Source: Halobacillus sp. A1 (lineage in GTDB: Bacteria; Bacillota; Bacilli; Bacillales; Halobacillaceae). Taken from it: a stretch of DNA of 62,152 nt. The first letter of the stretch is position 1. Every line of letters starts with the position of its first letter. The notes beneath the pieces are model-generated. The model ran no database searches, was not told the DNA's origin, and saw nothing but the letters and a program-made list of their open reading frames with translations. Below, one piece after another: positions 16,875 through 26,374 of this stretch. The position numbers and the translations under genes were made by a program. The DNA lies in NCBI RefSeq assembly GCF_024189295.1, contig NZ_JAIZEN010000018.1, positions 1-62,152 of the forward strand. Reading direction: 5' to 3'.

Positions 16875-17511
16875 ATTCAGCTAATATTTGCTCCCGAAAC
16901 ACTTCCAATGTTTCGTTATTATTGTAATGAATGAGTTCTTCTTCGGCTAATGTGCCATCGCCCTCTTCGATCACATATACTTGTGTTTCTTTTTTGCCCC
17001 AGTGATCGTATACGTCATCGACACTCGGATAATACAGATCTATCTTATCCCCTTTAATCGCTGACCCTGTATCAGCCACCACTCCATAACCGTACCCTGG
17101 AATGAATAAAACGGTTCCGATGGGGAAGATCTCTATATCAGCAGCAATTGTAGAATATAAATCTCTTTTTACTTCCACTCCCGAATACGTGATCCCAAAA
17201 GCCGGATGGTCTTCATTCTTACCTGTTGACTCATACCCTGCCGTATAACCTGTAGCCGTAACTGTACGTGCAGGATATTGGGAGAGATTCAATAGTTCTA
17301 CTACATCTTCTTCTGTGGCAGAATAAGATGCAGCAGGTTGGCTTGACGGATTTGTGATTTTATGATTATTTTCACTCTCGGATGTCTGTTGTTTTAAAGC
17401 CAGCCAATCATCGACATCTTTTATAGATAGATTCGATATATTCGCCCACGTGCTGTACATTGCCCCAATAAAAAGGAGGATGAATAGTAATCTCTTGACT
17501 ATATTAAACAT
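16873..17511 (-). CDS. yuiC: 3D-domain cell-wall protein YuiC
   Basis: A 212-residue secreted or membrane-anchored protein: an N-terminal hydrophobic segment (residues 5-22), a Ser/Gln-rich linker, and a C-terminal 3D domain of the Sps/MltA-like type. The domain contains [15 protein letters not shown] and the three-Asp signature [19 protein letters not shown]. subtilis YuiC is a lytic transglycosylase-like enzyme related to resuscitation (stationary-phase survival) proteins. The ATG at 17511 follows GAGGTGA by five bases. It is separated from yuiB by a terminator. Confidence 0.92.
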   Translation of the reverse strand: MFNIVKRLLFILLFIGAMYSTWANISNLSIKDVDDWLALKQQTSESENNHKITNPSSQPAASYSATEEDVVELLNLSQYPARTVTATGYTAGYESTGKNEDHPAFGITYSGVEVKRDLYSTIAADIEIFPIGTVLFIPGYGYGVVADTGSAIKGDKIDLYYPSVDDVYDHWGKKETQVYVIEEGDGTLAEEELIHYNNNETLEVFREQILAE

Positions 17512-17671
17512 GATGATCACCTCACGATGTTCATCATGTCCAACGTCGACCTTTTTTATTCAAAAACGCTACTCATTCCTCGACTTAACCATAATAAGAC
17601 AGCCTTAATTTAGGCCTTCAAGAAAAGGAACTTACATAAAAACACCGACACCCTGTATTTTATAAAGGCTA

Positions 17672-17715
17672 ATAAAAAAACCTTAACAAAGAGCAGAGTG
17701 AACTCGTTAAGGTTC
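17672..17715 (-). terminator. Terminator of yuiB
   Basis: AACCTTAAC / GTTAAGGTT stem with an 18-nt loop and a run of seven T residues on the reverse strand. The rest of the gap 17512-17730 shows no gene; yuiA was looked for and not found. Confidence 0.8.
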
Positions 17716-17730
17716 ATTAATTGTTATAAA

Positions 17731-18048
17731 TCAAAACATTTGATATCCATTTTTCCTCAGCCATTTGATCACTAAACCTGCAGCAATGGTTCCGACGAAA
17801 CCACTCGTTAGAATAACAATATCCACCACTTTCAAATTTACAAGCCTTTCAAAAACAGTTGAAAAAGCATATACCGTATCAGTAAAATAACGGCTCATTG
17901 CAAAGTTATCAACTATTAATAAGACAACAATCGGATAAACGATGGCCATGATCCAGGATGAGCGAAGAATCATATTCAATAAAAAGCCTATACCAAAGAA
18001 AAGCACAAAGAACAAAACCATAGATACTGCAAATTGTACAATATTCAA
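17731..18048 (-). CDS. yuiB: YuiB-like integral membrane protein
   Basis: A 105-residue protein with three predicted membrane helices (about 5-25, 29-48, 74-96). It resembles the YuiB family, of unknown function. The start is a TTG at 18046-18048, with AGGGGGATC upstream. It lies downstream of yumB on the same strand but is separated by a strong hairpin, so it probably has its own promoter or depends on readthrough. Confidence 0.85.
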   Translation of the reverse strand: MNIVQFAVSMVLFFVLFFGIGFLLNMILRSSWIMAIVYPIVVLLIVDNFAMSRYFTDTVYAFSTVFERLVNLKVVDIVILTSGFVGTIAAGLVIKWLRKNGYQMF

Positions 18049-18068
18049 AGAAAGATCCCCCTACTTGT

Positions 18069-18100
18069 AAAAAAGCAAAGGCAAAATTGCCTTTGCTTTA
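18069..18100 (-). terminator. Terminator of yumB
   Basis: AAAGCAAAGGCA / TGCCTTTGCTTT stem with a four-base loop, 10 bp after the yumB stop. Confidence 0.9.
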
Positions 18101-18110
18101 CATGTGACCC

Positions 18111-19331
18111 TTATTTAAAGAAGTTTAACTTCCCTTTTTTCAGAAGAAGACTTGGACCGCCTAATTTTAGCAAGTAACGATTGTCAATGACCTTCTTCAT
18201 AGCTGTAGCTGACCATCCAAATAACTTCTTATCATCAAACACTACACCAATAGCATCGTCATGGCCTAAAGAAGCTACTGTACCTTTAAGGTCAGGTTTG
18301 AATGGTTCAAGGTGTTTGTCACCATCCACTAGTTTCTTAAGGTTAGCCGCAGTATTCTCTGCCATTTGAATAGCAATCTGAGCTGTCGGTGGGTACGGAC
18401 GTTCTGTCTCTTCGTTGAAAATCAATGCACAGTCCCCTACGATAAATACTTCAGGATACTGCTTACTGGTCAAATCAGCTTCAACCGGCATGCGGCCGCG
18501 GTTTGCTTCAAACCCTGACTCTTCAACTAGAGAATTCCCGCGTACGCCTGCAGCCCATACAACTGTGTTCGTAGCAATTTCTTCACGCTGCTCGTCTTTT
18601 TCGAATACAAGCTTGTTTTCTGTAACTTCCTTGATCATTGCACCAATCTTAAATTCAACGCCTTTAGCTTCCAGCGAGTTCATCGCATATTCAACTAATT
18701 CAGGATCGAATCCTGGAAGAGCCGTAGGTGCAGCTTCAACGTTGATAATACGCACTTTGTCACGAGGGATATCATACTCTTTGCAAAGTTCAGGGATGCG
18801 GTTAGCTAATTCACCTACGAATTCAATACCAGTGAAACCAGCTCCACCAACGACAATGTTCAAACGTTCTTCTTTCGGATGTGCTTCATTGTTGTATTTA
18901 GCAAAGTTATACTCGATGTGCTGACGAATCAAACGTGCACTATTAATACTGTTAATCGTATAAGCATGTTCTTTTAATCCTGGGATACCGAATGTAGCAG
19001 CTTCAAATCCAAGCCCAATCACTAGATAATCGTAAGAAAGTTCTCCATTTTCGAGCACGACTTTCTTTTCTTCAGGAAGGATGCTTTTAACTGTATCCTG
19101 CACAAAGTTTATTTGACTCGTGTTCACAACTTCCTTGATCGGAATACGTGTTTTATCATGATGTAATGTTCCAGCAGCATTTTCATGAAGCCAGGTCGTT
19201 TGGTAATGATAGCTGTGTTTATTGACTAAGGACACATTTGCATCATTAGGTCCAAGAAGTTTTTGCAATTTGACAGCTGTCATAATTCCGCCGTAACCCG
19301 CGCCCAATATAACAATATTTGGTTTTTTCAT
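18111..19331 (-). CDS. yumB: Type II NADH dehydrogenase-like FAD oxidoreductase YumB
   Basis: A 406-residue flavoprotein of the NDH-2 family: the FAD-binding Rossmann motif [18 protein letters not shown] at the N-terminus, a second dinucleotide motif [17 protein letters not shown] near residue 165 for NADH, and the FIVGDCAL motif near 300. It would pass electrons from NADH to menaquinone at the inner face of the membrane; the C-terminal amphipathic region fits peripheral attachment. The ATG at 19331 follows GGAAGTGA by six bases; an ATG five codons upstream lacks a site. The adjacent yumC, divergent here, is another flavoprotein. Confidence 0.92.
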   Translation of the reverse strand: MKKPNIVILGAGYGGIMTAVKLQKLLGPNDANVSLVNKHSYHYQTTWLHENAAGTLHHDKTRIPIKEVVNTSQINFVQDTVKSILPEEKKVVLENGELSYDYLVIGLGFEAATFGIPGLKEHAYTINSINSARLIRQHIEYNFAKYNNEAHPKEERLNIVVGGAGFTGIEFVGELANRIPELCKEYDIPRDKVRIINVEAAPTALPGFDPELVEYAMNSLEAKGVEFKIGAMIKEVTENKLVFEKDEQREEIATNTVVWAAGVRGNSLVEESGFEANRGRMPVEADLTSKQYPEVFIVGDCALIFNEETERPYPPTAQIAIQMAENTAANLKKLVDGDKHLEPFKPDLKGTVASLGHDDAIGVVFDDKKLFGWSATAMKKVIDNRYLLKLGGPSLLLKKGKLNFFK

Positions 19332-19631
19332 ACTTATCACTTCCATCTTTGAATTTTTGATACTCTTCGGTGCTTGTGACTCGTTTCACACAGCCACCCA
19401 TAAAAAAAAACCTGTCAGTACGTATATAGTTCTGTCACAAAATCGTAAATGTTTTCTATCACCATATTAGACCTTTTTTGTCGTGTTTTCAACCCTTTCA
19501 TCATTTATCCGAAAAGTGTAAAAATTATAATAATTTGAAAAGGCTTACAACAGGACATAGGTGCTTCCACACTATTATTTATGATAGAATAGAAAAAGTG
19601 TAATTTGATTTTGAACAGGGGGACAACTACT

Positions 19632-20618
19632 ATGAGTGATAAAGTTTATGATATAACGGTAATCGGCGGAGGACCAACTGGGTTATTTACAGCCTTTTAC
19701 GGGGGGATGCGCCAGGCAAGTGTAAAGATCATTGAAAGTTTACCTCATTTGGGTGGTCAGCTATCTGCTCTTTACCCTGAGAAATATATATTTGACGTTG
19801 CAGGTTTCCCTAGAGTGGGAGCCCAGGAGCTTGTAGATAACCTGAAAGAACAAGCGTTAGCCTTTGATCCAACGATCTCACTCGAACAATCGGTAGACAC
19901 GATTGAAAGATTAGAAGACGATACTTTAAAGCTTACAACAAATAAAGAAGTCCATTATACAAGAACCATCATTGTCACAGCAGGTAACGGTGCATTTCAG
20001 CCACGACGATTAAAAATTGATGATACAGAAAAGTTTGAAGATACAAACCTTCATTACTATGTAGATGATATGAATAAATTCGCTGATAAAAACGTGATGA
20101 TTTGCGGCGGAGGAGATTCTGCTGTCGATTGGGCGCTCATGCTTGAACCGATCGCTAAACAGGTGAATCTTGTCCACCGTCGTGATAAATTCAGAGCTCA
20201 CGAACATAGTGTCGAGCAGTTGAATAACTCCAAAGTAAACCTACTGACACCTTACACACCCGAAAAAATGATTGGAAAAGATCGTATTGAACAAGTAGTA
20301 CTTCAAAAGGTAAAAAGTGAAGAAATAAAAACCATCGATGTTGATGAAGTAATCGTGAATTATGGTTTCATCTCATCGTTAGGTCCCATAAAAAATTGGG
20401 AGCTGGAAATCGAAAAAAACAGTATCGTTGTGAATTCTAAAATGGAAACGAACATCAAAGGGATTTACGCTGCTGGTGACATCTGTACGTATCCTGGTAA
20501 AGTAAAACTAATTGCTTCAGGATTTGGAGAAGGCCCGACAGCTGTCAATAATGCAAAAGCGTATATGGATCCGGATGCAAGAGTCCAGCCTAAACACTCA
20601 ACAAGCATGTTTTCATAA
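19632..20618 (+). CDS. yumC: Ferredoxin-NADP+ reductase, thioredoxin-reductase type (YumC)
   Basis: A 328-residue homodimeric FAD enzyme of the TrxR-like ferredoxin(flavodoxin)-NADP+ reductase group. It has [18 protein letters not shown] for FAD, the NADPH-binding [13 protein letters not shown] near residue 158, and [12 protein letters not shown] near 280; the CxxC disulphide of thioredoxin reductase is absent, as expected. In B. subtilis YumC is essential and supplies reduced ferredoxin/flavodoxin, for example to Fe-S assembly and desaturase. The ATG at 19632 follows AGGGGG by nine bases; an upstream in-frame start lacks a site. Confidence 0.95.
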   Translation: MSDKVYDITVIGGGPTGLFTAFYGGMRQASVKIIESLPHLGGQLSALYPEKYIFDVAGFPRVGAQELVDNLKEQALAFDPTISLEQSVDTIERLEDDTLKLTTNKEVHYTRTIIVTAGNGAFQPRRLKIDDTEKFEDTNLHYYVDDMNKFADKNVMICGGGDSAVDWALMLEPIAKQVNLVHRRDKFRAHEHSVEQLNNSKVNLLTPYTPEKMIGKDRIEQVVLQKVKSEEIKTIDVDEVIVNYGFISSLGPIKNWELEIEKNSIVVNSKMETNIKGIYAAGDICTYPGKVKLIASGFGEGPTAVNNAKAYMDPDARVQPKHSTSMFS

Positions 20619-20668
20619 AAAAAGCCGTCCCTAAGTGTCTATTTCCTAGACTCTTGGGACAGCTTTTT
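20617..20668. terminator. Bidirectional terminator between yumC and yutM
   Basis: Imperfect long stem AAAAAAGC-GTCCC-TAAG / CTTGGGAC-AGCTTTTT with A and T tracts on both sides. Confidence 0.88.
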
Positions 20669-20674
20669 AAATGA

Positions 20675-21037
20675 TTAACAGTTTGGATCTGGCGTACCAG
20701 CGTTTGTTGCCGTTTTAAAAGAAGAACCACAACCACAAGATACAATGGCATTCGGATTGTCGATTGTAAATCCGCCGCCCATCATATTTTGTTTGAAGTC
20801 GATTTTAGTTCCTTCGACAATTGGAATATCCTGCGTGCGAATGACAACAGAAATCCCATTGTATTCCTCTATAGTATCAAGTTCCTTGTTTACCTCATCT
20901 TCAAAACCCATGGCGTACGACAGCCCGCTGCATCCGCCGCCTTTTACTCCGAAGCGCAAATGCACATCTTTTGATTCTTCCTCTTTCAACATCTCATGAA
21001 TCTGATGGTTTGCCGCTTCTGTGATATTAAGAATCAT
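20675..21037 (-). CDS. yutM: Iron-sulphur assembly carrier of the HesB/IscA/ErpA type (YutM)
   Basis: A 120-residue A-type carrier protein with the three conserved cysteines: GGGCSGLSYAMGF near residue 36 and CGCGSSF near 101-107. It is likely to deliver Fe-S clusters made by the Suf system to target enzymes. The reading begins with two adjacent ATG codons; the second (21037) is six bases from AAGGGGAG and is preferred. It sits in the Fe-S/thiol gene cluster yutM-yuzB-yuzD-yutI, as in B. subtilis. Confidence 0.93.
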   Translation of the reverse strand: MILNITEAANHQIHEMLKEEESKDVHLRFGVKGGGCSGLSYAMGFEDEVNKELDTIEEYNGISVVIRTQDIPIVEGTKIDFKQNMMGGGFTIDNPNAIVSCGCGSSFKTATNAGTPDPNC

Positions 21038-21118
21038 CATGGACTCCCCTTTCTTATCCTTATTTTCAGTATACTAACTGATATTTATTTTATCAAACGA
21101 ACGCTACGGCTATTTATA

Positions 21119-21154
21119 GAAAAAAGCTTCTGCAAATGTCAGCAGAAGCTTTTA
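21119..21154 (-). terminator. Terminator of yuzB
   Basis: AAAAGCTTCTGC / GCAGAAGCTTTT stem with an eight-base loop. Confidence 0.88.
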
Positions 21155-21174
21155 TTTATAAGCGCGACACTGTA

Positions 21175-21411
21175 TTAAAATAACGGGTTTTCCTCCAGGT
21201 GTTGATAAATATTAATTACAAGTTCTTCTGCAGTGTCCGCCATGACTCGTTCTCCATTAACTAAAGCAAAAAGTCCTTGAGAACAAATGCCGCAATGGCT
21301 GAGACAGCCGTATTCTACAACATCCAGATCCGGGTCTTTTTCTAATTTTTCCATTGCTTCATCAGACCCGCTGACTAAATTATTAACGCAAAATTCTATA
21401 ATTGGATTCAT
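21175..21411 (-). CDS. yuzB: YuzB family protein (DUF1450)
   Basis: A 78-residue protein with a Cys near the N-terminus ([11 protein letters not shown]) and the cluster [20 protein letters not shown], the DUF1450 pattern of possible metal- or cluster-binding cysteines in a thioredoxin-like [2Fe-2S] ferredoxin arrangement. Function unknown. The ATG at 21411 has GAGGTGA five bases upstream; a 20-residue extension is rejected. It lies between yutM and yuzD. Confidence 0.9.
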   Translation of the reverse strand: MNPIIEFCVNNLVSGSDEAMEKLEKDPDLDVVEYGCLSHCGICSQGLFALVNGERVMADTAEELVINIYQHLEENPLF

Positions 21412-21499
21412 CCGCTTCACCTCATTATCCTGGATGAAACCCCGATACTTTTTCATAGTACCATATTTCACAATTTATTTATATTGTCAGTTGGATGAT

Positions 21500-21835
21500 T
21501 TATATGTCTTTCCGGTACTCTAAACCATATTCCTCCAATGCAGCATATACTTCTTTTAAACGAGGGTTTCCTTCACCGGCAATTTTTTCGTTGACTACCA
21601 CTAGCGGGTAGAACAGCTCGTCTTCCATTATCCAATCAATATATTTTCGGTCCACTTCCTCAAGCTCTGTATCATGCAAATCTACATAGCGATACTTCAG
21701 AACATCTGTTTGAAATTTCCTGGCAATGGCAGCCTGAAGCCATTCATATGTTTCTTTTGATCCTGGAGCATTCACGCAACTGGCACATCTTTCTTCAGCT
21801 CCATAAACGGTAAGTGTTATTTTTTCTGCAGTCAT
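21500..21835 (-). CDS. yuzD: YuzD family thioredoxin-fold protein (DUF1462)
   Basis: A 111-residue protein matching YuzD/DUF1462: ITLTVYGAEERCASCVNAPG carries a CASC motif at a thioredoxin-like active-site position, followed by YEWLQAAIARKF and the ending GLEYRKDI. It is a small redox or cluster-associated protein, function untested as far as I know. AGGAGG is seven bases before the ATG at 21835; a 61-residue extension is rejected because it runs back across the divergent yutI start. Confidence 0.9.
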   Translation of the reverse strand: MTAEKITLTVYGAEERCASCVNAPGSKETYEWLQAAIARKFQTDVLKYRYVDLHDTELEEVDRKYIDWIMEDELFYPLVVVNEKIAGEGNPRLKEVYAALEEYGLEYRKDI

Positions 21836-21903
21836 CCCTTGTCCTCCTGTAACGTTTATTGGTAGGTACATACAGTTTACAAAACCTCGAAAAAAAGATA
21901 AAA

Positions 21904-21918
21904 TGAAAATGGTTCTCA
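21904..21918. promoter_or_regulatory. Fur-like box between yuzD and yutI
   Basis: TGAAAATGGTTCTCA matches the 7-1-7 consensus TGATAATNATTATCA at 11 of the 14 informative positions. It lies about 85 bp upstream of yutI and about 70 bp upstream of yuzD. Iron-dependent repression is an inference. Confidence 0.45.
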
Positions 21919-22000
21919 ATTTAATTTTTTTAGTGAGACGATCATAGATTTTTATTGAAATTGGATTTATAATTAGATCAATGAAAGGGGAAGATTGAAC

Positions 22001-22222
22001 ATGGAAGCTCAAGTTCAAGAAGTACTGAATAAACTTCGCCCATTTTTACTTCGTGACGGAGGAGACGTTGAATTAGTAGACGTTGAAGACGGAATTGTAC
22101 GTCTTCGTCTTATGGGTGCATGCGGGAACTGCCCAAGTTCTACAATCACTCTAAAAGCAGGAATTGAACGCGCCCTTGCACAAGAAGTTCCTGGAATCTA
22201 CGAAGTAGAGCAGGTATTTTAA
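22001..22222 (+). CDS. yutI: NifU-like Fe-S scaffold/carrier protein (YutI)
   Basis: A 73-residue stand-alone NifU C-terminal domain: [20 protein letters not shown] and the cluster-binding CxxC in [15 protein letters not shown]. It transiently binds a [4Fe-4S] cluster and hands it to apo-proteins; Nfu-type proteins in Firmicutes have this minimal form. The ATG at 22001 follows GGGGAAG by about eight bases. A TATAAT box at 21968-21973 could be its -10 element. Fur-like sequence lies upstream. Confidence 0.95.
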   Translation: MEAQVQEVLNKLRPFLLRDGGDVELVDVEDGIVRLRLMGACGNCPSSTITLKAGIERALAQEVPGIYEVEQVF

Positions 22223-22303
22223 TAAAGCGCCAGACTCCATTGAAATCCGTACACCTATGTGTGCGGATTTTTTGATGGCTGCTCTAAACTTTGCTGGTTT
22301 TTC

Positions 22304-22877
22304 ATTACAGAGTTATTCAACAATATGGCAGGAATGTGGAAGACTTGATTTCGAGATATTTGATTAGAGAATCAGGGCGGCGGGGAATGGCTCGCTTTCC
22401 GTGGGAGCGCGGTGAGCTTCCTCGGACGTCCCTTCCTGTGGGATCTCACCAAGCACTCTCTTCCCACAGGAGTCTCCCCATTCCCCGCCGCCCTTACTAA
22501 GAATGTGCTTCTCAAAATCTTAAACTTCAATAGTATGGCTATAGCATTTTAGTTATAACACCTGCACCTTAAGGTAGTTCCAAACATTTTCTTGCATACC
22601 ACATTCTCGCGGGTTATCACTCAAGAACAGTTATTTTTTAAGTGAAGCTGCAACAGTTGTTTCTGCTCTCCTCACAAAAGCAATAAGGTACGGGAAATTG
22701 AGTGACTCCTATGGGAGAACAGTACAGGGTGAGATCCCGGAGGGCGTTAGCCCGAGGAAGCTCACCGTACGCCCATGGAAAGCGAGTGATTTCCCGGACC
22801 TTCAAGCTCTATTTTTGTGGAGGAAACAGTCCGAACATCTTGAAACCGAGTCTTCCACTAAAGGGAGCTTATATGAA
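22304..22877 (-). repeat. Composite palindromic repeat, full copy 1 (about 570 bp)
   Basis: Read on the reverse strand: left end TTCATATAAGCTCCCTTTAG; palindrome 1 (22687-22800), whose arms GGTCCGGGAAAT/ATTTCCCGTACC enclose GGTGAG/CTCACC; an interior of about 185 bp; palindrome 2 (22376-22492) bounded by perfect 15-bp arms GGCGGCGGGGAATGG/CCATTCCCCGCCGCC; right end ATCTCGAAATCAAGTCTTCC then GCCATATTGTTGAATAACTC. The same order appears in the opposite orientation at 37495-38246. It fills the 680-bp gap between yutI and the dehydrogenase gene; apparent reading frames in it are repeat translations. Confidence 0.9.
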
Positions 22878-22899
22878 AAATTACTTTTAACGATGCCCT

Positions 22900-23865
22900 T
22901 TAATTAACGGGGGTCACTGCTTCCTTACCGCTCAGCACGTTTGACAGGTTTTCAAGGCACAATGTAATCATAGCTTCCCTCGTATCAATACTGGCCGAAC
23001 CAATATGAGGCAGACAGACGACCTGTTTAAGGGACAGCAGCGGATGAGAAGAAGAAATAGGTTCATTTTCAAATACATCTAAACCGGCTCCTTTAATCTC
23101 CCCCGATTGAAGTGCAGCATATAAGTCATCTTCGTCTACTGTCGCTCCCCTGGAAACATTGATGAAAATAGAGCTGTGCTTCATTTTTTTAAACACTTCT
23201 TTGTTGAAAAGCTTAGTCGTTTCTTTCGTAAGCGGGACGAGACACATTACGAAATCACTGGATTCTATCAAATTATCGAAGGATTCATAACGAACACCAA
23301 TTTCTTCTTCGGCTTCTATTTTTCTTGTCCGGTTATAGTATGCGACATCCATCTCGAAGCCTTTCGCTCGTTTGGCTACCGCTTCTCCAATCCTCCCCAT
23401 TCCTACAATTCCTAATTTTTTGTGATGTACATCTGAACCTGCCAATAAAAAGGGAGACCACTTCCCCCACCGCCCCTCTTTAACATACTCTGCGGCTTCA
23501 ACAACTCGTCTTGCTGCGGCTGTCAATAGAGTAAAGGCCAGGTCCGCCGTAGTATCCGTGAGAACATCGGGCGTATTCGTAACAATGACATTCCGTTTTT
23601 CAGCGCTATCTACATCAATGTTATCAAAGCCTACTGCCATATTGGCTACAACTTTTAAATGAGAGGAATGATCTAATAGTTGGTCATCCACTTGATCTGT
23701 GAGTGTCGTAAGAACTCCATCTGCTTTCTCGAGCTCCTGCTTGAGCACTTCAGGAGGCACAGGCTCCGTTTCGCTTTCCCACATATGAAGATCCAGATTT
23801 CCTTTAAAGCGGGTAAGTAATTCTTCTGGTAATTTTCTTGTAACGTAAACATAAGGTTTATTCAT
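22900..23865 (-). CDS. D-2-hydroxyacid dehydrogenase (glyoxylate/hydroxypyruvate reductase type)
   Basis: A 321-residue cytosolic NAD(P)-dependent D-isomer-specific 2-hydroxyacid dehydrogenase. It has the dinucleotide motif GIVGMGRIGEAVAKRAKGF near residue 150, catalytic Arg in INVSRGATVDEDDL, Glu in DVFENEP and His in PHIGSASI. The overall pattern (MAVGFDNIDVDSAEKRNV) fits the glyoxylate/D-glycerate dehydrogenase subgroup, but the substrate cannot be fixed. GAGGTGA precedes the ATG. It lies beside the composite repeat and is not part of the B. subtilis yut order, so may be an insertion. Confidence 0.9.
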   Translation of the reverse strand: MNKPYVYVTRKLPEELLTRFKGNLDLHMWESETEPVPPEVLKQELEKADGVLTTLTDQVDDQLLDHSSHLKVVANMAVGFDNIDVDSAEKRNVIVTNTPDVLTDTTADLAFTLLTAAARRVVEAAEYVKEGRWGKWSPFLLAGSDVHHKKLGIVGMGRIGEAVAKRAKGFEMDVAYYNRTRKIEAEEEIGVRYESFDNLIESSDFVMCLVPLTKETTKLFNKEVFKKMKHSSIFINVSRGATVDEDDLYAALQSGEIKGAGLDVFENEPISSSHPLLSLKQVVCLPHIGSASIDTREAMITLCLENLSNVLSGKEAVTPVN

Positions 23866-23942
23866 TTTATAATCACCTCTATCGTTATTATAATGGAAAT
23901 GAAAGAGGACTACACATTTTTAAGATTATGTGTACGACCATC

Positions 23943-23951
23943 TGGTATAAT
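23943..23951 (+). promoter_or_regulatory. Extended -10 promoter of yutG
   Basis: TGGTATAAT is an extended -10 element (TGnTATAAT) about 70 nt upstream of the yutG start. No good -35 element is evident. Confidence 0.55.
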
Positions 23952-24022
23952 ACTACTAACGCTTTAACTTTTCATTAATAAGCTATAGGTAAGCAGCAAC
24001 TGTTAACAGGGAGGTCTTTATC

Positions 24023-24529
24023 TTGAGAGAAGAAAACAGAAAAATTTCCGTATTAGAAAAAACAGCCAGAGATTGGCTTAGTGACCGAGGTGTCACGATT
24101 GATGATATGGCTGAACTTGTCCATTACCTTCAATCTAAATATCACCCCAATTTATCGATGGAGGACTGTCGCTTTAATGTTCACCAGGTGTTGAAAAAAA
24201 GAGAAGTTCAAAATGCGATATTAACCGGAATTCAGCTTGATAAACTGGCTGAGACAAAAGCGCTTGAGGAGCCGCTTCAAGCAACTATAGAAGCAGATGA
24301 AGGATTGTATGGCGTGGATGAAATCATCGCGCTTTCCATTGTAAACGTATATGGTTCAATCGGTTTTACAAATTACGGCTATATTGATAAACAAAAACCA
24401 GGAATTTTAAAGAAATTGAACGATAAATCTTCTGGTGATTGCCATACTTTTCTAGATGACATTGTTGGCGCCATTGCAGCCGCGGCATCAAGCCGGTTAG
24501 CCCATAGTGCAGTAGGCGAAGAATATTAA
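24023..24529 (+). CDS. yutG: Phosphatidylglycerophosphatase A-like protein YutG
   Basis: A 168-residue protein of the PgpA/YutG family. Conserved stretches are ARDWLSDRGVTIDDMAELV, YGVDEIIALSIVNVYGSIGF and GDCHTFLDDIVGAIAAAASSRL, the last containing the acidic FxDD segment. Homologues dephosphorylate phosphatidylglycerophosphate in membrane-lipid synthesis, although this Firmicutes subgroup lacks the strong membrane helices of E. coli PgpA, so its substrate is less certain. The start is a TTG preceded by GGGAGG at eight bases. Confidence 0.88.
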   Translation: MREENRKISVLEKTARDWLSDRGVTIDDMAELVHYLQSKYHPNLSMEDCRFNVHQVLKKREVQNAILTGIQLDKLAETKALEEPLQATIEADEGLYGVDEIIALSIVNVYGSIGFTNYGYIDKQKPGILKKLNDKSSGDCHTFLDDIVGAIAAAASSRLAHSAVGEEY

Positions 24530-24544
24530 GCAGAACCTACTGAG

Positions 24545-24574
24545 AAACCGCTCCATTTTTTGGGGCGGTTTTTT
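24545..24574 (+). terminator. Terminator of yutG
   Basis: AACCGCTCC / GGGGCGGTT stem followed by TTTT. Confidence 0.88.
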
Positions 24575-24656
24575 ACATCTTTTGAAACTTTATCCAAATC
24601 AATTCGTATAATCAAAGTGAACTACAAAACATTAGAAAGAGGTGTACAACAAGGCA

Positions 24657-26207
24657 ATGAGAAAAAAATTGATTTGGCTTCTTCCATCGTTCATCATGCT
24701 GATGGGAATTGCATTATTATTTTATGAAAATTATCAGGAAGTCACGGAGCCTCCAAAACAAAACTGGAGCCGAGAAATTGAACTTGCCTCCACCCCTTCG
24801 ACCGCGGACCCTGTCGTACAAAAAAAGGAAAGTGGTATGGATATTTCCTATTTAGATGAAAATGGAGTCACTAAACTTTCCCTTGATGAATCTTTCACTA
24901 TTGAAAATGAACATACATACCAAATCCCTTACGACAAATGGACTCAGTTTTACCAGGATGAAGAGAATCTAATATATTCGGATTATTATGGATTGTATGA
25001 TGGGGAAACCGATGAAAAAATCTCAGACATAACCCGTTTTTTCCCTTTACAAAAGCAGATTATTTATCAGGAAGAACTCGAAGTCATGCTCCTTGACCCC
25101 GACACCCATGAACCTACTCCTTTGATTACACTAGATGAAAAAGAAACTAAACTATCGGTCGTCGAAGACAACGACAGCATTTATATGCTCACCTATTACA
25201 ATGGAGGCGGAAACAACCAACTCACTTTTTACGATATTACCTCTGATGGGGCTGAGGAACTCGGCACGAGCGAATTCACTGTCAGAAACTCTGAAGTAGT
25301 AGAAGATATTAATTTCTCCATTCAAGAAGACCAGTACTCCCTCCTGCTCACTACGAATCAAAAACAAACGATGTCGGGCTCTCCCGTCAATTTTTACTAC
25401 TTCGCCCAGGAAAGCATGAATGAGAACCCTGAGCTGGAACTTCTGGAACTGCATGATCCAAATAGTAAAGGTAACCTGACTGACATATCGGATATTGAAT
25501 TTTCATCCGCCGATGATCAAACTCAAATTACTTTTAAAGCATTAGGGTCTACAGAAACAATGTATAGAAATGAAAGGCAGTTTAACATATTTGAAGCGTC
25601 GATAAGCGAAGATGAAGCCGCAAACGTCTCCAGACTGAGCAATACTCCAGACTCTTCAGGTCACCCTTACTGGATCGATTCAGAAACTATCCTATGGTTT
25701 GACTTAAAAGGGGACGCCAACCGAATGCTTCTGGCCTCGTCAGATGAGCAAGTTATAAAACAGTCTAATCAAATGACAATGAATTATTTTTTAAATACGT
25801 TAGGCAAAACACTTGGTATGTTATCATACAGCTTCTTCACCTTACTTGTAGGCGTCATTTGGTTTATCTGGCCGATGTTATTTTTAGCATTTATCATGTT
25901 TGGACCTGGAAACGCGATTGATCACGACAAACCCTGGATATTCTTCTCAGGAGCTGGAATATATTTAGCTGCAGCTTTTATTTTTAACGATCGAGTGTTC
26001 ACGTCGACCTTGATGGCCAGAGCACCTGATTATCTAAGCTTTTTAGCCAGCCCGTTCGTTTTCATCAGTATATTTGCACTTATCACCTATGCTATTATTG
26101 CGCTTAGTGCCAAGAAGCTCGATTGGTCCGTATCAATCAGACTCTCTTATTTCATAGGCATTCATTTATTGTTCATCACCATATTTTTCGGACCCTACTT
26201 ATTATAA
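24657..26207 (+). CDS. Unrecognised membrane protein with a large extracytoplasmic domain
   Basis: A 516-residue protein of no family I recognise. Residues 5-23 form an N-terminal membrane or signal anchor. About residues 30-365 are hydrophilic, acidic and rich in repeated short beta-like segments (for example ISYLDENGVTKLSLDESF and ITRFFPLQKQIIY), which suggests a propeller-like or sensor domain outside the membrane. Four membrane helices follow (about 385-410, 424-440, 460-482, 495-513). The ATG at 24657 is used; an in-frame GTG at 24642 overlaps the AAAGAGG site. It is inserted between yutG and yutF relative to B. subtilis and appears to have no terminator of its own downstream. Confidence 0.8.
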   Translation: MRKKLIWLLPSFIMLMGIALLFYENYQEVTEPPKQNWSREIELASTPSTADPVVQKKESGMDISYLDENGVTKLSLDESFTIENEHTYQIPYDKWTQFYQDEENLIYSDYYGLYDGETDEKISDITRFFPLQKQIIYQEELEVMLLDPDTHEPTPLITLDEKETKLSVVEDNDSIYMLTYYNGGGNNQLTFYDITSDGAEELGTSEFTVRNSEVVEDINFSIQEDQYSLLLTTNQKQTMSGSPVNFYYFAQESMNENPELELLELHDPNSKGNLTDISDIEFSSADDQTQITFKALGSTETMYRNERQFNIFEASISEDEAANVSRLSNTPDSSGHPYWIDSETILWFDLKGDANRMLLASSDEQVIKQSNQMTMNYFLNTLGKTLGMLSYSFFTLLVGVIWFIWPMLFLAFIMFGPGNAIDHDKPWIFFSGAGIYLAAAFIFNDRVFTSTLMARAPDYLSFLASPFVFISIFALITYAIIALSAKKLDWSVSIRLSYFIGIHLLFITIFFGPYLL

Positions 26208-26323
26208 GCCTCTTCAATCTCAGTCTTGATATATTAAATAAACTTTCAATTTACTTTTACCTTACATTGCTCTTGTTATTGTGAATCCGGACTTTTCGAG
26301 AGGAAGATGGAAAATGCTGAAGT

Positions 26324-26374
26324 CAAAAAAAAATAGAAAATGACGCTATGGAACTCCATAGCGTCATTTTCTAT
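26324..26374 (-). terminator. Very strong terminator of yutF
   Basis: A 20-bp perfect stem (26333-26352 with 26355-26374) with a loop of only two bases (AC), followed on the reverse strand by a run of eight to nine T residues. It includes the yutF stop. The gap 26208-26323 otherwise shows nothing. Confidence 0.93.

Noticed and set aside
22291-22500. Forward reading frame of 69 codons
   Set aside because: It is a translation across palindrome 2 of the composite repeat; other copies do not preserve the frame.
22698-22907. Forward reading frames of 62-69 codons
   Set aside because: They translate palindrome 1 of the repeat; the similar peptides seen at 37491-37673 reflect DNA repetition, not protein conservation.
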